Position numbers and translations under genes: made by a program
In this document: positions 18,443 to 26,807 of the stretch, in pieces
Position numbering within the stretch: the stretch's first letter is position 1
Layout of the letters: each line of letters begins with the position of its first letter
Assembly (NCBI GenBank): GCA_052161605.1
Contig: CP197409.1
Strand: one strand, 5' to 3'
DNA length: 64,000 nt
DNA from: JBKCUI01 sp052161605
Lineage (GTDB): Bacteria > Planctomycetota > Planctomycetia > Pirellulales > Pirellulaceae
The notes under the pieces: generated by a model
What the model saw: the letters and a program-made list of their open reading frames with translations, nothing else
Told to the model about the DNA's origin: nothing
Database searches by the model: none

Positions 18443-19654
18443 TTACCTTTGGTTTGTCGTGAGGGGAATTAGCGAGACGTTAAGCTTGTATTGCTCTCCA
18501 TCTCGGATGAAGAGCACTTCGACAGGTCGGTCAGTGCAGGTTAGTCCTACAAGCTGTACTAGATGCTCGTCGTTATCGACAATGTTGCCGTCAAATTCCA
18601 GGATGACGTCACCGTACTTAAGCCCAACTTGCTCCGCAGGGCTGTTCGGACGGACGATCTTTACAAAGGCACCTTTCGGCCTCGGAGATCCGGGGATGGA
18701 ACGAGCCGGATTGTTAAAAACGGGGTCTACACTGACTCCCAGATAGGAACGCTGGATACCCCCACGTTCTACTAGTTGTTGAGCAACATTCATCGCAATA
18801 TTGATGGGAATCGCGAAGCCGATTCCCTCGCTCCCACCGCTGTTGCTAGCGATCGCCGTGTTGATTCCTATGACCTCTCCTCGCAAGTTCATCAGTGGGC
18901 CACCGCTGTTGCCGGGGTTGATGGCTGCATCTGTTTGGATGAAATCCTGGAATACGATCGCTTTTGATCCTAGCTCTAGATTGCGACGCCCCTTGGCACT
19001 GACTATGCCGTAACTCACCGAATGATTGAGTCCAAAAGGGCTACCAACGGCAAAAACATAGTCGCCAATATCGACGTTACGACTATCTGCGATTCGGGCT
19101 GCTGGAAGGTCGATTCCTTCTACATCTAAAACTGCAATGTCCGTCGAGGGGTCTTCGAGAACCCGGCGTGGGCTTATTTGTCCACCGTCTGAAGTTTCAA
19201 TGCGAATGCTGTGTAGGGGAGCACCATGAACAACGTGACGATTGGTCAGAATGACTGTGCTCTTAGCGATCTTAGTGATAAAGCCGGAGCCTGCTTCCTC
19301 AATGCGTTTGGGCGACGCTGACTTGAATGTTCCTCGTTCCGGAGCGGGTTCTTCTTTGATAGCTTCAATGTGAACGACGGTTGGAGCAACCAGCTTAACG
19401 ACGCGTCTGAGAAGCGATTGTTGACGCTCGAGGATCTCCACCTCTTGACTGATTTGGGCATACTGCTCGTCTCGACTTTGGCTCGAGTAAAAATCAGCAG
19501 GTTTACGAACGGAAATTGGAATTTGCTCGGTACCCCTTGGCGGGAAGGGTGCCTGCTGTGCATTGCTGGATGAGGCTCCAGCAAAAATTAAACCGAGAGT
19601 GAGCCATGAAGAAAGTTGCGTTCTCTTGGAGTGGTCAAGGAATCTTAATTTCAT
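18443..19654 (-). CDS. HtrA/DegP-type periplasmic serine protease with one PDZ domain
   Basis: Starting at the ATG at 19654 gives 403 residues beginning with a proper signal peptide (cleavage near SSNAQQ). The frame is open for 96 more codons upstream but that extension has no protein character. The trypsin-like domain has the triad His140 (TNRHVVHG), Asp172 (STDIAVLD) and Ser250 (AINPGNSGGP). One PDZ domain follows (about 305-395; YLGVSVDP, GDVILEFDG). A helical segment before the protease domain is unusually long. It acts in envelope protein quality control. It is a single gene with a long upstream region that contains two palindromes. Confidence 0.92.
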   Translation of the reverse strand: MKLRFLDHSKRTQLSSWLTLGLIFAGASSSNAQQAPFPPRGTEQIPISVRKPADFYSSQSRDEQYAQISQEVEILERQQSLLRRVVKLVAPTVVHIEAIKEEPAPERGTFKSASPKRIEEAGSGFITKIAKSTVILTNRHVVHGAPLHSIRIETSDGGQISPRRVLEDPSTDIAVLDVEGIDLPAARIADSRNVDIGDYVFAVGSPFGLNHSVSYGIVSAKGRRNLELGSKAIVFQDFIQTDAAINPGNSGGPLMNLRGEVIGINTAIASNSGGSEGIGFAIPINIAMNVAQQLVERGGIQRSYLGVSVDPVFNNPARSIPGSPRPKGAFVKIVRPNSPAEQVGLKYGDVILEFDGNIVDNDEHLVQLVGLTCTDRPVEVLFIRDGEQYKLNVSLIPLTTNQR

Positions 19655-19875
19655 AGGATCGCTCTGAATCGCCTTCTTTTGGATGGGTCGCGTGAAGACC
19701 GCCAGAAATGTAGATCGTAGGGAGAGGAGAGGGGACGAAAACCGCTCCTTAATCATGATTTCGGTCACGAAGTCGAAAGAAATGCTGTCTCTACCGGTTG
19801 AATGCTCAGAAAAGGGCCGGTTGATGGTCAGTTGCGACAGAAGTGAGATACAAACTGATGATTCGGATCGTGCCA

Positions 19876-19894
19876 CCTGTACCGACCGTACAGG
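19876..19894. promoter_or_regulatory. Short perfect palindrome, possible operator
   Basis: CCTGTAC (19876-19882) and GTACAGG (19888-19894) form a perfect 7-bp inverted repeat with five central bases. It has the size of a dimeric regulator site and lies between two divergent genes. No known consensus is claimed. Confidence 0.35.
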
Positions 19895-19931
19895 CAGAAT
19901 GGCTTTAGCAGAACGCCCGACGGGACATTCC

Positions 19932-19961
19932 CGGGTGGTCACTTCTGTTTCTGGCCACCCG
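19932..19961. promoter_or_regulatory. Inverted repeat in the htrA/DUF3050 spacer
   Basis: CGGGTGG (19932-19938) and CCACCCG (19955-19961) are perfect arms separated by 16 bases; the flanking bases nearly extend the match. It could be a transcript hairpin or an operator pair. Confidence 0.3.
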
Positions 19962-20079
19962 TCGAGACTTATGATTCCACGGAGCAGGTAACGAGTTTTT
20001 GTCTGTCAGGAGGGCTTGTCAGTGAATAGAATCCTTCGACTCCAATTTTTGCATCGATCTTAAAGCTGGGAATTGCATC

Positions 20080-20886
20080 ATGACTTCGAATAAAAACGAC
20101 CTCCTTCACTCGATAGAACCGTTACGACTCCAATTGCTTCGGCACCCTCTCTATACCTGTCTACGTGACCTCGATGCTTTGCGTATTTTTATGGAGCATC
20201 ATGTTTTCGCAGTCTGGGACTTTATGTCGCTGATTAAGAGCCTGCAATCCATTTATTGTGGCACTTCGATTCCTTGGGTGCCTTGTGGGGACGCAAAAGT
20301 GGCAAGAATGATTCACGAAATCATCCTTGAGGAGGAGACCGATGAAGATGGAGAAGGTGGTTACGCAAGCCACTTCGAACTTTACCTGCGAGCCATGAAG
20401 AATTGCGGAGCTAACACTCAGCGAATTGACGCGTTTGTGCAAATTGTTGCAGACGGCACCACTGTTGATGACGCGTTGACTCGTATTGGTGCATCAGATG
20501 CTGTTAGCGAATTTGTAAGGCATACGTTCTCCGTGATTCGAACGGGTGACCCTGTTCAGATCGTATCGGCGTTTACCTATGGACGCGAGAATCTACTACC
20601 AGATGTTTTTGGACAGATCGTCGAGGGAATTGACGAGAAAACAAACGGTGAGATCTCGATGTTTCGCTACTACCTGGAACGCCATATCGGCCTAGATGGC
20701 GACGTTCATGGCCCCCTTGCGGAGCAGTTGGTTTGCCATCTCTGCGGAGACGATCCCGCTCGTTGGGAACTCGCCCAAAGGTCTGCAACTCAGGCCCTTG
20801 AGCATCGCTTGAGACTATGGGATAGCTTGCACCAAGCTATCTCAGTCGTGGTAACCTCGCCACATCCAAACCAATGTGTCGGCTAA
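20080..20886 (+). CDS. DUF3050 family protein (haem-oxygenase-like fold)
   Basis: A 268-residue soluble protein matching DUF3050. It opens with a long helix and HPLYTCLRDLDALRIFMEHH, followed by VWDFMSLIKSLQ. Further conserved-type acidic and histidine residues occur in EIILEEETDED, ASHFELYLRAM and EISMFRYYLERHIGLDGDVH. DUF3050 is all-helical and related to the haem-oxygenase-like fold, in which several families are now known to be di-iron oxidases. The Glu/His pattern here is compatible with metal binding, but the reaction is unknown. The last 45 bases overlap the 3' end of the convergent esterase gene. Confidence 0.85.
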   Translation: MTSNKNDLLHSIEPLRLQLLRHPLYTCLRDLDALRIFMEHHVFAVWDFMSLIKSLQSIYCGTSIPWVPCGDAKVARMIHEIILEEETDEDGEGGYASHFELYLRAMKNCGANTQRIDAFVQIVADGTTVDDALTRIGASDAVSEFVRHTFSVIRTGDPVQIVSAFTYGRENLLPDVFGQIVEGIDEKTNGEISMFRYYLERHIGLDGDVHGPLAEQLVCHLCGDDPARWELAQRSATQALEHRLRLWDSLHQAISVVVTSPHPNQCVG

Positions 20887-21909
20887 AGTGTGTTCGTAAA
20901 CATTGCCGTCGCAGTGCTTGGAGTTATAGCTGTAGACAAAGCGATAGTCATAGCCTTTTGCTTTGAGGGCGTCGGCAGTCCGACGATTCGCCATGACCCA
21001 GTTATGGTAGGTCTCTTCAGGATCGTTCGCGCGGAGATCGAACTCCGAAACGTGTGTGAAGATCCGAAGCGGCTTCTTATCGCTATTCTCAATCAGCTTC
21101 ATACTTGAGTGGTATTCCCACGCACCCAGAGGATAGATCGCTTCTTCTGGCGCATTATCAGATTGCTGATCCACAAAGGTGCCGGAGTAAGTAATGATTC
21201 TTCGGAACAGATCGGGCCGAAACCACCCCATGGTCAAGGCCGCTGCCCCGCCGGAACTACATCCCATTACAGCTCGCCCCCATGGATTATCGGTGAAAGC
21301 TAGATTGGGAAAGGCCGCCCGGATTTCAGGATTGTCGAGGACAGCAGGCAGGACCTCATCGTTGATAAAGCGAGCTTCTCGATCGGACATAGTATCGTAT
21401 TCGAGGCCCCTTTGGCTTCCTTTTCCATCGTTGCCGCCATTCTCAACCGAAATTGCGATAAACGCCGGAAGACGCCTATTGGGATCTTCTGAAATCGTCA
21501 GGTTGTCGAGCGCGTTCCGAACAAGATTCAGTTGGCTCGGGCCATCATGCATGACCATGATCGGAGCTTTGTGGCCATCTTGATACGCTGCCGGTACATA
21601 GACAAAGATCTTCCGCTCCTTGCGAACTTCTTTGCGTCGGTTTAACGTAGCGTCATCCCCCTTGAAGATATTGCTATCAGCAAGCTTCATTTTGAACTCG
21701 AACGTCTTACCTTTCGGATTTCCCAGATCGGTAAGGTCTTTGTCCTTTACAAACTCCGGCCCCACTTCGAAGTTACCGTTGCCCTCGGTGCCCGGTGCTT
21801 CCGTGTACTCATCCTGTGTGAGGGGGGCTGAGTACATCAAACCTGCGGAGAATACTACCGTCACGGTAGCTTGGCAAAAAGAGTGTAACAAACGTGGTGT
21901 GATTTTCAT
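20842..21909 (-). CDS. Secreted esterase of the enterobactin-esterase/EstD type
   Basis: A 355-residue protein with an N-terminal signal (about 8-28). The alpha/beta hydrolase fold shows KIFVYVPAAYQDG, the oxyanion-side MVMHDGP, the nucleophile elbow GCSSGG, the acid region in THVSEFDLRAND and a late histidine in NSKHCDGNVYE. This is the layout of the putative esterase family that includes Fes and feruloyl esterase-like enzymes (Pfam Esterase). Planctomycete homologues are numerous and mostly uncharacterised; a plant- or algal-polymer ester substrate is only a guess. Its 3' end overlaps the DUF3050 gene by 45 bases in antisense. Confidence 0.87.
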   Translation of the reverse strand: MKITPRLLHSFCQATVTVVFSAGLMYSAPLTQDEYTEAPGTEGNGNFEVGPEFVKDKDLTDLGNPKGKTFEFKMKLADSNIFKGDDATLNRRKEVRKERKIFVYVPAAYQDGHKAPIMVMHDGPSQLNLVRNALDNLTISEDPNRRLPAFIAISVENGGNDGKGSQRGLEYDTMSDREARFINDEVLPAVLDNPEIRAAFPNLAFTDNPWGRAVMGCSSGGAAALTMGWFRPDLFRRIITYSGTFVDQQSDNAPEEAIYPLGAWEYHSSMKLIENSDKKPLRIFTHVSEFDLRANDPEETYHNWVMANRRTADALKAKGYDYRFVYSYNSKHCDGNVYEHTLADTLVWMWRGYHD

Positions 21910-22270
21910 GGAGAGGTGCTCTTGATTTGAGATCGGTCAATCGGCGACGGGAGGGTTGGCGGATGCGTCTCCCCGTTCATGCCAAACCCTCAGTTTAGCA
22001 GAGCTGCATAGGAAAAACTACCAACTCAACTTAGGACCGCATTGCTTAGCGATGCCAATCCTAGCGGAACGGGCTCTAGCCCTCCGCAAGGGCTCCAACG
22101 TCATCACCGCCCATCAACATACCCAACAATTCCCCCTCACCCGGTATTATTTAGGTTTCGACGCTGAAGGGGACTCCCGGCTCGCTTCGCATCGCCCGAC
22201 ACCGTATGGCTTACGCCGTTACGCTCCCCTCGTGTGTTTCGGGGCATAAGCTTCCAAACCTTCAAAACGA
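21910..22270. other. Intergenic region holding repeat copy A
   Basis: 361 bases between the esterase start and the Bax1-like gene end. An open frame 21956-22249 (97 codons) runs through the repeat and has no protein-like features, so it is not called. The right-hand two thirds is copy A of a dispersed structured repeat (see separate entry). Confidence 0.5.
22046..22250. repeat. Dispersed structured intergenic repeat, copy A
   Basis: This segment aligns by eye with 30635-30835 in the same orientation. Shared blocks include GCGAxGCCAAT, AGGGCTxCAACG, TCACCGCCCATCA, CCGGCTCGCT-like and CACCGTAxGGCTTxCGCCG. Copy A has the hairpin AGCCCT (22078-22083), loop CCGCA, AGGGCT (22089-22094) where copy B has a different hairpin. 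It lies downstream of the Bax1-like gene and has no ORF of its own. Confidence 0.65.
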
Positions 22271-23470
22271 TTACAAAGACTCGAGTAAGTCGACAAGTTT
22301 GCTGATAACGATCTTTGTTTTGTACTCCATCAGTCTTTGGGTTCCCAAGGCCTCAAACTTAGCTGACGATTGAGCTTGGACCAATAGCACAATCTTGTGG
22401 GCTCGGAACTGCTCGATAGTTTTCTTTTTGTGACTCAAATACTCTGGAGTCCAGAACCCTACAATTTCGATCAAAATGCGATGTCCCGACAGGTTTTGAG
22501 CAACAAAATCCGGAATGAATACCTGCTGCCCAGAGTGAAGAATTTCCGATTCCCTCTGCAATGTCCATCCGCGAGTTTCCGATTGCTCCCAGTCTTGGAA
22601 AAACGTCTCTTCTAACTGCGAATCAAACTCGCTGTCTGGCTCTACTTCGGATGTCAATCCACTGCGATCATCTAAATGAAAGTTCAACTGTCCCCACTTG
22701 GGCTTCTTGAGCACAGCATTGGCCGACCAGCCTTTGCATGACAACAAGCCGGGCAAAAATCTCGCCATGGCGACCCCATAGCGTGTCGTTCGTTGCAACA
22801 ATGAGGCAGGACCATCTAACTCAATGCGATACCCATTTCCATCTCGGTGGATCCGATGCATCAACCTAGCTAGTTTGGCAAACCGGATGATTTGCTTTAA
22901 GTCACTACTCGCCTGGATCTCGAGAGACACCGCGTCGTAAAGCACTACTTGTGTTTGAGCTACGTTGTAACGAGCCAAGAGCCCCATAGGTCTGTCGAAT
23001 TTGCGAAATGCCTTTAACGTGTGATTCTCAGGTAAGTCCAAAAACATGTGGTCGGCTATGTCCTGCCACGAGCGATTGAGCTCCGCCGCAATCCTCTGTT
23101 TGGCTTCAGATTCTAACGTGCCGGACAAGGCTGATCGCTGACTCGTTATCGGCTGATACTTGGAGGCAAGCCGAAAGACTTCGCGTCTTAGCTTGGCAGA
23201 TTCCCCCTTCGAATCGGTGACGTATTCGCATCGCTCATCGAGAAGCTTGCAAAAGGCATCGATTCGCTTGGGGGGGCATTGAGGTAGCTTGATAAGTAGA
23301 TCACGGACTTGCTTGTGCAGCACGCCACGCTTTTTACCTGCTCCTGATTCATAGACAGCAACAAGCTCCTCGGACAGCGGTCCGTACTCGGCATGCGTCG
23401 CTCTAGTCAAACGATCAGGAATGATCTGTCGGCGGACGATTTTTGAAATGGCGAGTTCTCGCGTAAGCAT
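22271..23470 (-). CDS. Bax1-like DUF790 nuclease, partner of XPB-like helicase
   Basis: A 399-residue DUF790 protein. Its N-terminus MLTRELAISKIVRRQIIPD is typical of the family, so the start inside the upstream gene is credible. The C-terminal PD-(D/E)xK nuclease core is visible: Glu in SQLEETFFQDW (about 285-295), PDF (320-322), IEIVGFWTPEYL (334-345) and KKK (348-350). In archaea Bax1 binds XPB and supplies structure-specific nuclease activity for nucleotide-excision-type repair. The XPB-like helicase gene is immediately upstream and overlaps by 56 bases, so the two are co-transcribed and probably act as a complex. All nuclease residues appear intact. Confidence 0.88.
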   Translation of the reverse strand: MLTRELAISKIVRRQIIPDRLTRATHAEYGPLSEELVAVYESGAGKKRGVLHKQVRDLLIKLPQCPPKRIDAFCKLLDERCEYVTDSKGESAKLRREVFRLASKYQPITSQRSALSGTLESEAKQRIAAELNRSWQDIADHMFLDLPENHTLKAFRKFDRPMGLLARYNVAQTQVVLYDAVSLEIQASSDLKQIIRFAKLARLMHRIHRDGNGYRIELDGPASLLQRTTRYGVAMARFLPGLLSCKGWSANAVLKKPKWGQLNFHLDDRSGLTSEVEPDSEFDSQLEETFFQDWEQSETRGWTLQRESEILHSGQQVFIPDFVAQNLSGHRILIEIVGFWTPEYLSHKKKTIEQFRAHKIVLLVQAQSSAKFEALGTQRLMEYKTKIVISKLVDLLESL

Positions 23471-24881
23471 CGTTCTTCCGACGTTTCCTGGATTTGGTAA
23501 CTTCGTTCGTGTCCTGGCACACGACTTCGTAAAGAATCGCTCGTTCGTTACCAGTCTTTCTTAGGATTCTTCCAAGCCTCTGCTGTGATTGACGATTCGA
23601 AGCTAAACCGCCAATGATAATCGCAACTTTGACTGCTGGAATATCAACTCCCTCATCCAGGATCTGATTCGCGACCAACGCGGGGTAAATTCCATCTCTG
23701 AGACCATCTAAATAATCCAGCCGCTCTTTCTTACCGCAATGGCTCAATAAACAAGGAATCAGGAAACGCATGGAAACCTCGCGAGCCATCTTGTTCGATC
23801 CCGCGAAGATAATGATCGGTGTTCCATGGTGCAGACTTAATAGATCGTCGATGACGCGCAACTTTTCCGCAGCACGATCCTCGATGGCTTGTTTCTCACG
23901 ATGGGCCATCAAAATTCGATTGGCTCGAGCATCCTCTGCGGCTTCTGTATAAAGTTGCTGCCACTGGAAGTATTCATCCTCTTGGCGGCGTTCGTAAACG
24001 TACATTGCAACCGTGGTGGCTAGCTCATCGTATCGTTGTCTTTCATGAGCTTGAAGATGCACGCGCACTCGAAATACATCATAATCTGCTAAGCTCTTAC
24101 CACGTACCTCTTGGATCGACAGTTTGTACACGACTGGGCCAACGAGTTCGCATAAAGACACAAACTTAGCGGAACTTTGGTCCAATGTTGCGGTCAACCC
24201 AAGCCGCTTGGTTGCGATACTCATGCGAGCGGCATCGGATCGGATGGCGCCAGGTAAGTGATGACACTCGTCGAAAACCAAAAACTGAAATCGATCTCCA
24301 AGCTTTGGCATGTGAATGCATGCGCTATCGTAGGTGGTTACGGAAATCGGTTTCACATTAAAAGTGTTGTCGCCGATAATGCCTGCATCATATCCGAACC
24401 CATGCAAAATTCTTCGATGCCATTGGTACATCAAGTCTCGTATCGGCGCGACTATCAACGTACTGCAACGGCTGCGTTTCATAGCCTGCAATGCCACTTC
24501 AGTTTTGCCAGTACCAGTCGGCATGATAATGATCCCCGACTCTTTTGTCGTCCATGCGTCGAGAGCTTGCATCTGTTCTGATCGAAGTGTTTTCGTATCA
24601 TCTTTGCTAAAGACGACAGCTTGCCATCTCGGAACGCAATCGATTACGCCTAGAGGTGCTTCGCCCAATCCATCTCGAAGCGTCTTCCGTACCAGAGCAT
24701 AATTTTGAGCCGTTGTTCTCCAAAGTTGGGCGCGTTCGTCCCAGGTCCAAACTTTCCGCCCAAAGAATGCATCGATCTGAGGCCCACTCCAACGATCAAG
24801 CGTTAACGTTCCCTCGTCGAACTCAAGATAGGAGAGATCGTCAGGTGTTTCAGGGCAACTGTCCAATTCCATGACACGCAT
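23415..24881 (-). CDS. XPB-like superfamily 2 DNA helicase
   Basis: A 488-residue SF2 helicase. An N-terminal ~90-residue region precedes the Q-type LRSEQMQAL. Walker A is MPTGTGKTEVA (120-130), motif II is DECHH (204-208), motif III is LTAT (229-232) and motif VI is QQRLGRILRKTG (433-444). The DExHH box, length and the coupled DUF790 gene identify it as the bacterial/archaeal XPB type rather than RecG or Rad3. A basic C-terminal tail (RKRRKN) follows. ATG 24872 has AAAGG about ten bases upstream and may be the true start instead of 24881. It likely unwinds damaged DNA while Bax1 cuts. Confidence 0.87.
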   Translation of the reverse strand: MRVMELDSCPETPDDLSYLEFDEGTLTLDRWSGPQIDAFFGRKVWTWDERAQLWRTTAQNYALVRKTLRDGLGEAPLGVIDCVPRWQAVVFSKDDTKTLRSEQMQALDAWTTKESGIIIMPTGTGKTEVALQAMKRSRCSTLIVAPIRDLMYQWHRRILHGFGYDAGIIGDNTFNVKPISVTTYDSACIHMPKLGDRFQFLVFDECHHLPGAIRSDAARMSIATKRLGLTATLDQSSAKFVSLCELVGPVVYKLSIQEVRGKSLADYDVFRVRVHLQAHERQRYDELATTVAMYVYERRQEDEYFQWQQLYTEAAEDARANRILMAHREKQAIEDRAAEKLRVIDDLLSLHHGTPIIIFAGSNKMAREVSMRFLIPCLLSHCGKKERLDYLDGLRDGIYPALVANQILDEGVDIPAVKVAIIIGGLASNRQSQQRLGRILRKTGNERAILYEVVCQDTNEVTKSRKRRKNDAYARTRHFKNRPPTDHS

Positions 24882-24965
24882 ACCTTTGGCGAGTTCAGTC
24901 CGGCTGACATTCCGCTAGCGTCTGGAGATACTGGGTGATCTAACTTTCGATAATCGGACAGTTCT

Positions 24966-25085
24966 CTAAAAACTGTTCGAGTCGACCATTTTCAACAATT
25001 GCGTGTCGGTTCGCAAGTACATTCCGGTCCCATCAAAGGCTGGTGTTGCAAAGGTTTCACCAGATATCACGTTCACTTTGTGGAT
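24966..25085 (-). pseudogene. Decayed C-terminal fragment of a PQQ-like beta-propeller protein
   Basis: In the 232-base gap between the helicase and the reductase genes, a short minus-strand frame ends at a TAG (24966-24968). It reads SGETFATPAFDGTGMYLRTD followed by TQLLKM. This matches the last blade of PQQ-enzyme-like repeat proteins, where tPa...lylRtd..L is the recurrent pattern. An in-frame TAA precedes it (25086-25088) and there is no credible start or ribosome-binding site. It is therefore read as the remnant of a deleted gene, not as a functional small ORF. The identification is from motif resemblance alone. Confidence 0.4.
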
Positions 25086-25113
25086 TTAGATAAACATCCG
25101 ATGACCAGACACC

Positions 25114-26751
25114 TCAACTAGGATGGTAAAGTCGATAAGCTTTATAACCGCCTGAAAGATTTCTAACTTCGAAGCCGGATTGTGTCAGAATTCTGGTTGC
25201 GATGTAGCCTCGCTGTCCGACTTGGCAGAAAACCACCACCTGGCGTTCTTTCGGAATTTCCGCAAGGCGATCTCGCAGATGATCGACCGAAATCCACTGG
25301 GCACCAGGAATCGACCCCATCTTGAATTCGTCCTCGGTTCTAACATCGATCAAGTAAACCGAACTGGCTTTCTCGAGTTGGTCGACATGAATAATCGGAT
25401 GGTCGCCTCGAACGACGCCAGCGGCAATAAAGCCAGCCATGTTGATTGGATCCTTCGCTGATCCAAACTGCGGTGCATAAGCGAGTTCGGCTTCTTCTAA
25501 GTCGAACACATTCATTCCTGCTTGGATGGCCATCGCAAGCACATCGATTCGCTTATCGACCCCATCCCCCCCCACGATCTGCGCTCCCAAAACCTTGCCA
25601 TCACTTGGGGCAAAAAAGAGTTTGATCGACATTCCCTGTGCTCCAGGATAGTAACCAGCGTGATTGGCTGGATGCAGGTAAACCTTTTCGAATGCTCGTC
25701 CTTCACGTTTTAAAGTTTTCTCGCTCGCGCCGGTCGACGCGACTACTACATTGAAGGCGCGAACAATTGCGGTGGCTTGCGTCCCTCGAAATTTGACACT
25801 CCGTCCGTAGATGTGATCGACAGCCAACCGACCCTGCCGATTCGCCGGTCCTGCCAGGGGGACTTGAGCCCGCGTTTTGAGAACAAAATCTTCGGTTTCA
25901 ATCGCATCGCCGACCGCATAAATATCAGGGTCGGAGGTTTGCATGCTGGCATTGGTAACAATCCCCCCACGAGGACCAACCGCCAGTCCTGAATCGATCG
26001 CGAGTTTATTCTCAGGTCTCACTCCGATTCCAAAAAGGATCATGTTGCAATCCACGGACGCCCCGTCGCTGAGTTTCGCCGTTAGCCGATCGGGTTGCGA
26101 TTCGATTTCTGAGATGGTAGTCGACAAGCGAACATCGACGCCCTTTGCCTTTAACTCAGCCATAATCGGGGATGTCATCTCTCGATCCATCACCGGTAGC
26201 AATTGATCGGCAAGCTCGAGCAGCGTAACCTTCACGTTGCGATGAACGAGATTTTCTACCATTTCCAAGCCGATAAAGCCTGCGCCGACGACTATGACGT
26301 GCTGGATTCCCGAATCGACGCGGGAACGAATTCGATCTACGTCATCAAGCGTTCGCAACGTGACAACATTCGGGGCATTGACTCCAGGAATGGGTGGCAA
26401 GAACGGAGAGGCACCGGGAGAAAGAATGAGTTTGTCGTACGGTTGCCGGACAAGTTCGTTCGTCCCCTGCTTTTGAACAACGACCGATTTGTTGGCGCGA
26501 TCAATCTCAACAGCGTTGCAGCCAGTTTGGACATTGATCCGAAAACGCTCACGAAGTCTCTCGGGACTTGTAACAATGAGCTTATCTCGCGACTTGATCT
26601 CATCTCCTACGTAGTAGGGGAGACCGCAATTTGCAAACGAAACGTATTGCCCGCGTTCCAAGAGAACGATCTCGGCAGTCTCATCCAAACGCCTAGCTCG
26701 CGCGGCCGCTGATGCTCCACCAGCCACACCCCCAACAATAACAATTCTCAT
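25114..26751 (-). CDS. CoA-disulfide reductase-like flavoprotein fused to rhodanese (CoADR-Rhd)
   Basis: A 545-residue fusion. The N-terminal FAD domain begins RIVIVGGVAGGASAAARARR, and the single active-site cysteine lies in SFANCGLPYYVGD (Cys42). The NAD(P)H-binding motif is VVGAGFIGLEMVENL, then comes the YAVGDAIE FAD motif and the dimerisation domain. From about residue 450 a rhodanese domain ends with VVFCQVGQRGY (Cys509 as persulfide-carrying cysteine). Such CoADR-Rhd proteins reduce CoA disulfides or polysulfides/persulfides with NAD(P)H and link thiol homeostasis to sulfur metabolism. It is a single gene whose upstream neighbour on the same strand is ilvD, 56 bases away. The start is ATG 26751. 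Confidence 0.93.
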   Translation of the reverse strand: MRIVIVGGVAGGASAAARARRLDETAEIVLLERGQYVSFANCGLPYYVGDEIKSRDKLIVTSPERLRERFRINVQTGCNAVEIDRANKSVVVQKQGTNELVRQPYDKLILSPGASPFLPPIPGVNAPNVVTLRTLDDVDRIRSRVDSGIQHVIVVGAGFIGLEMVENLVHRNVKVTLLELADQLLPVMDREMTSPIMAELKAKGVDVRLSTTISEIESQPDRLTAKLSDGASVDCNMILFGIGVRPENKLAIDSGLAVGPRGGIVTNASMQTSDPDIYAVGDAIETEDFVLKTRAQVPLAGPANRQGRLAVDHIYGRSVKFRGTQATAIVRAFNVVVASTGASEKTLKREGRAFEKVYLHPANHAGYYPGAQGMSIKLFFAPSDGKVLGAQIVGGDGVDKRIDVLAMAIQAGMNVFDLEEAELAYAPQFGSAKDPINMAGFIAAGVVRGDHPIIHVDQLEKASSVYLIDVRTEDEFKMGSIPGAQWISVDHLRDRLAEIPKERQVVVFCQVGQRGYIATRILTQSGFEVRNLSGGYKAYRLYHPS

Positions 26752-26807
26752 TCCAACATCCCTATCGTACTATTCAGGCGTTCAAGGTTCATAAATGCCA
26801 AGCCATG

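Larger units (their letters stand above)
19655..20079. other. 425-base divergent intergenic region with two palindromes
   Basis: Region between the HtrA start and the DUF3050 start. Open frames on both strands (for example 19683-19991) have no ribosome-binding site or family resemblance and are not called. The recognisable structure is two inverted repeats, listed separately. The spacer is expected to carry both promoters. Confidence 0.5.

Noticed and set aside
19655..19942. N-terminal extension of the HtrA-type protease by 96 codons
   Set aside because: A typical signal peptide starts at ATG 19654; the extension has no protein-like character.
21956..22249. A 97-codon frame downstream of the esterase start
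   Set aside because: It runs through repeat copy A, which is non-coding in the other copy.
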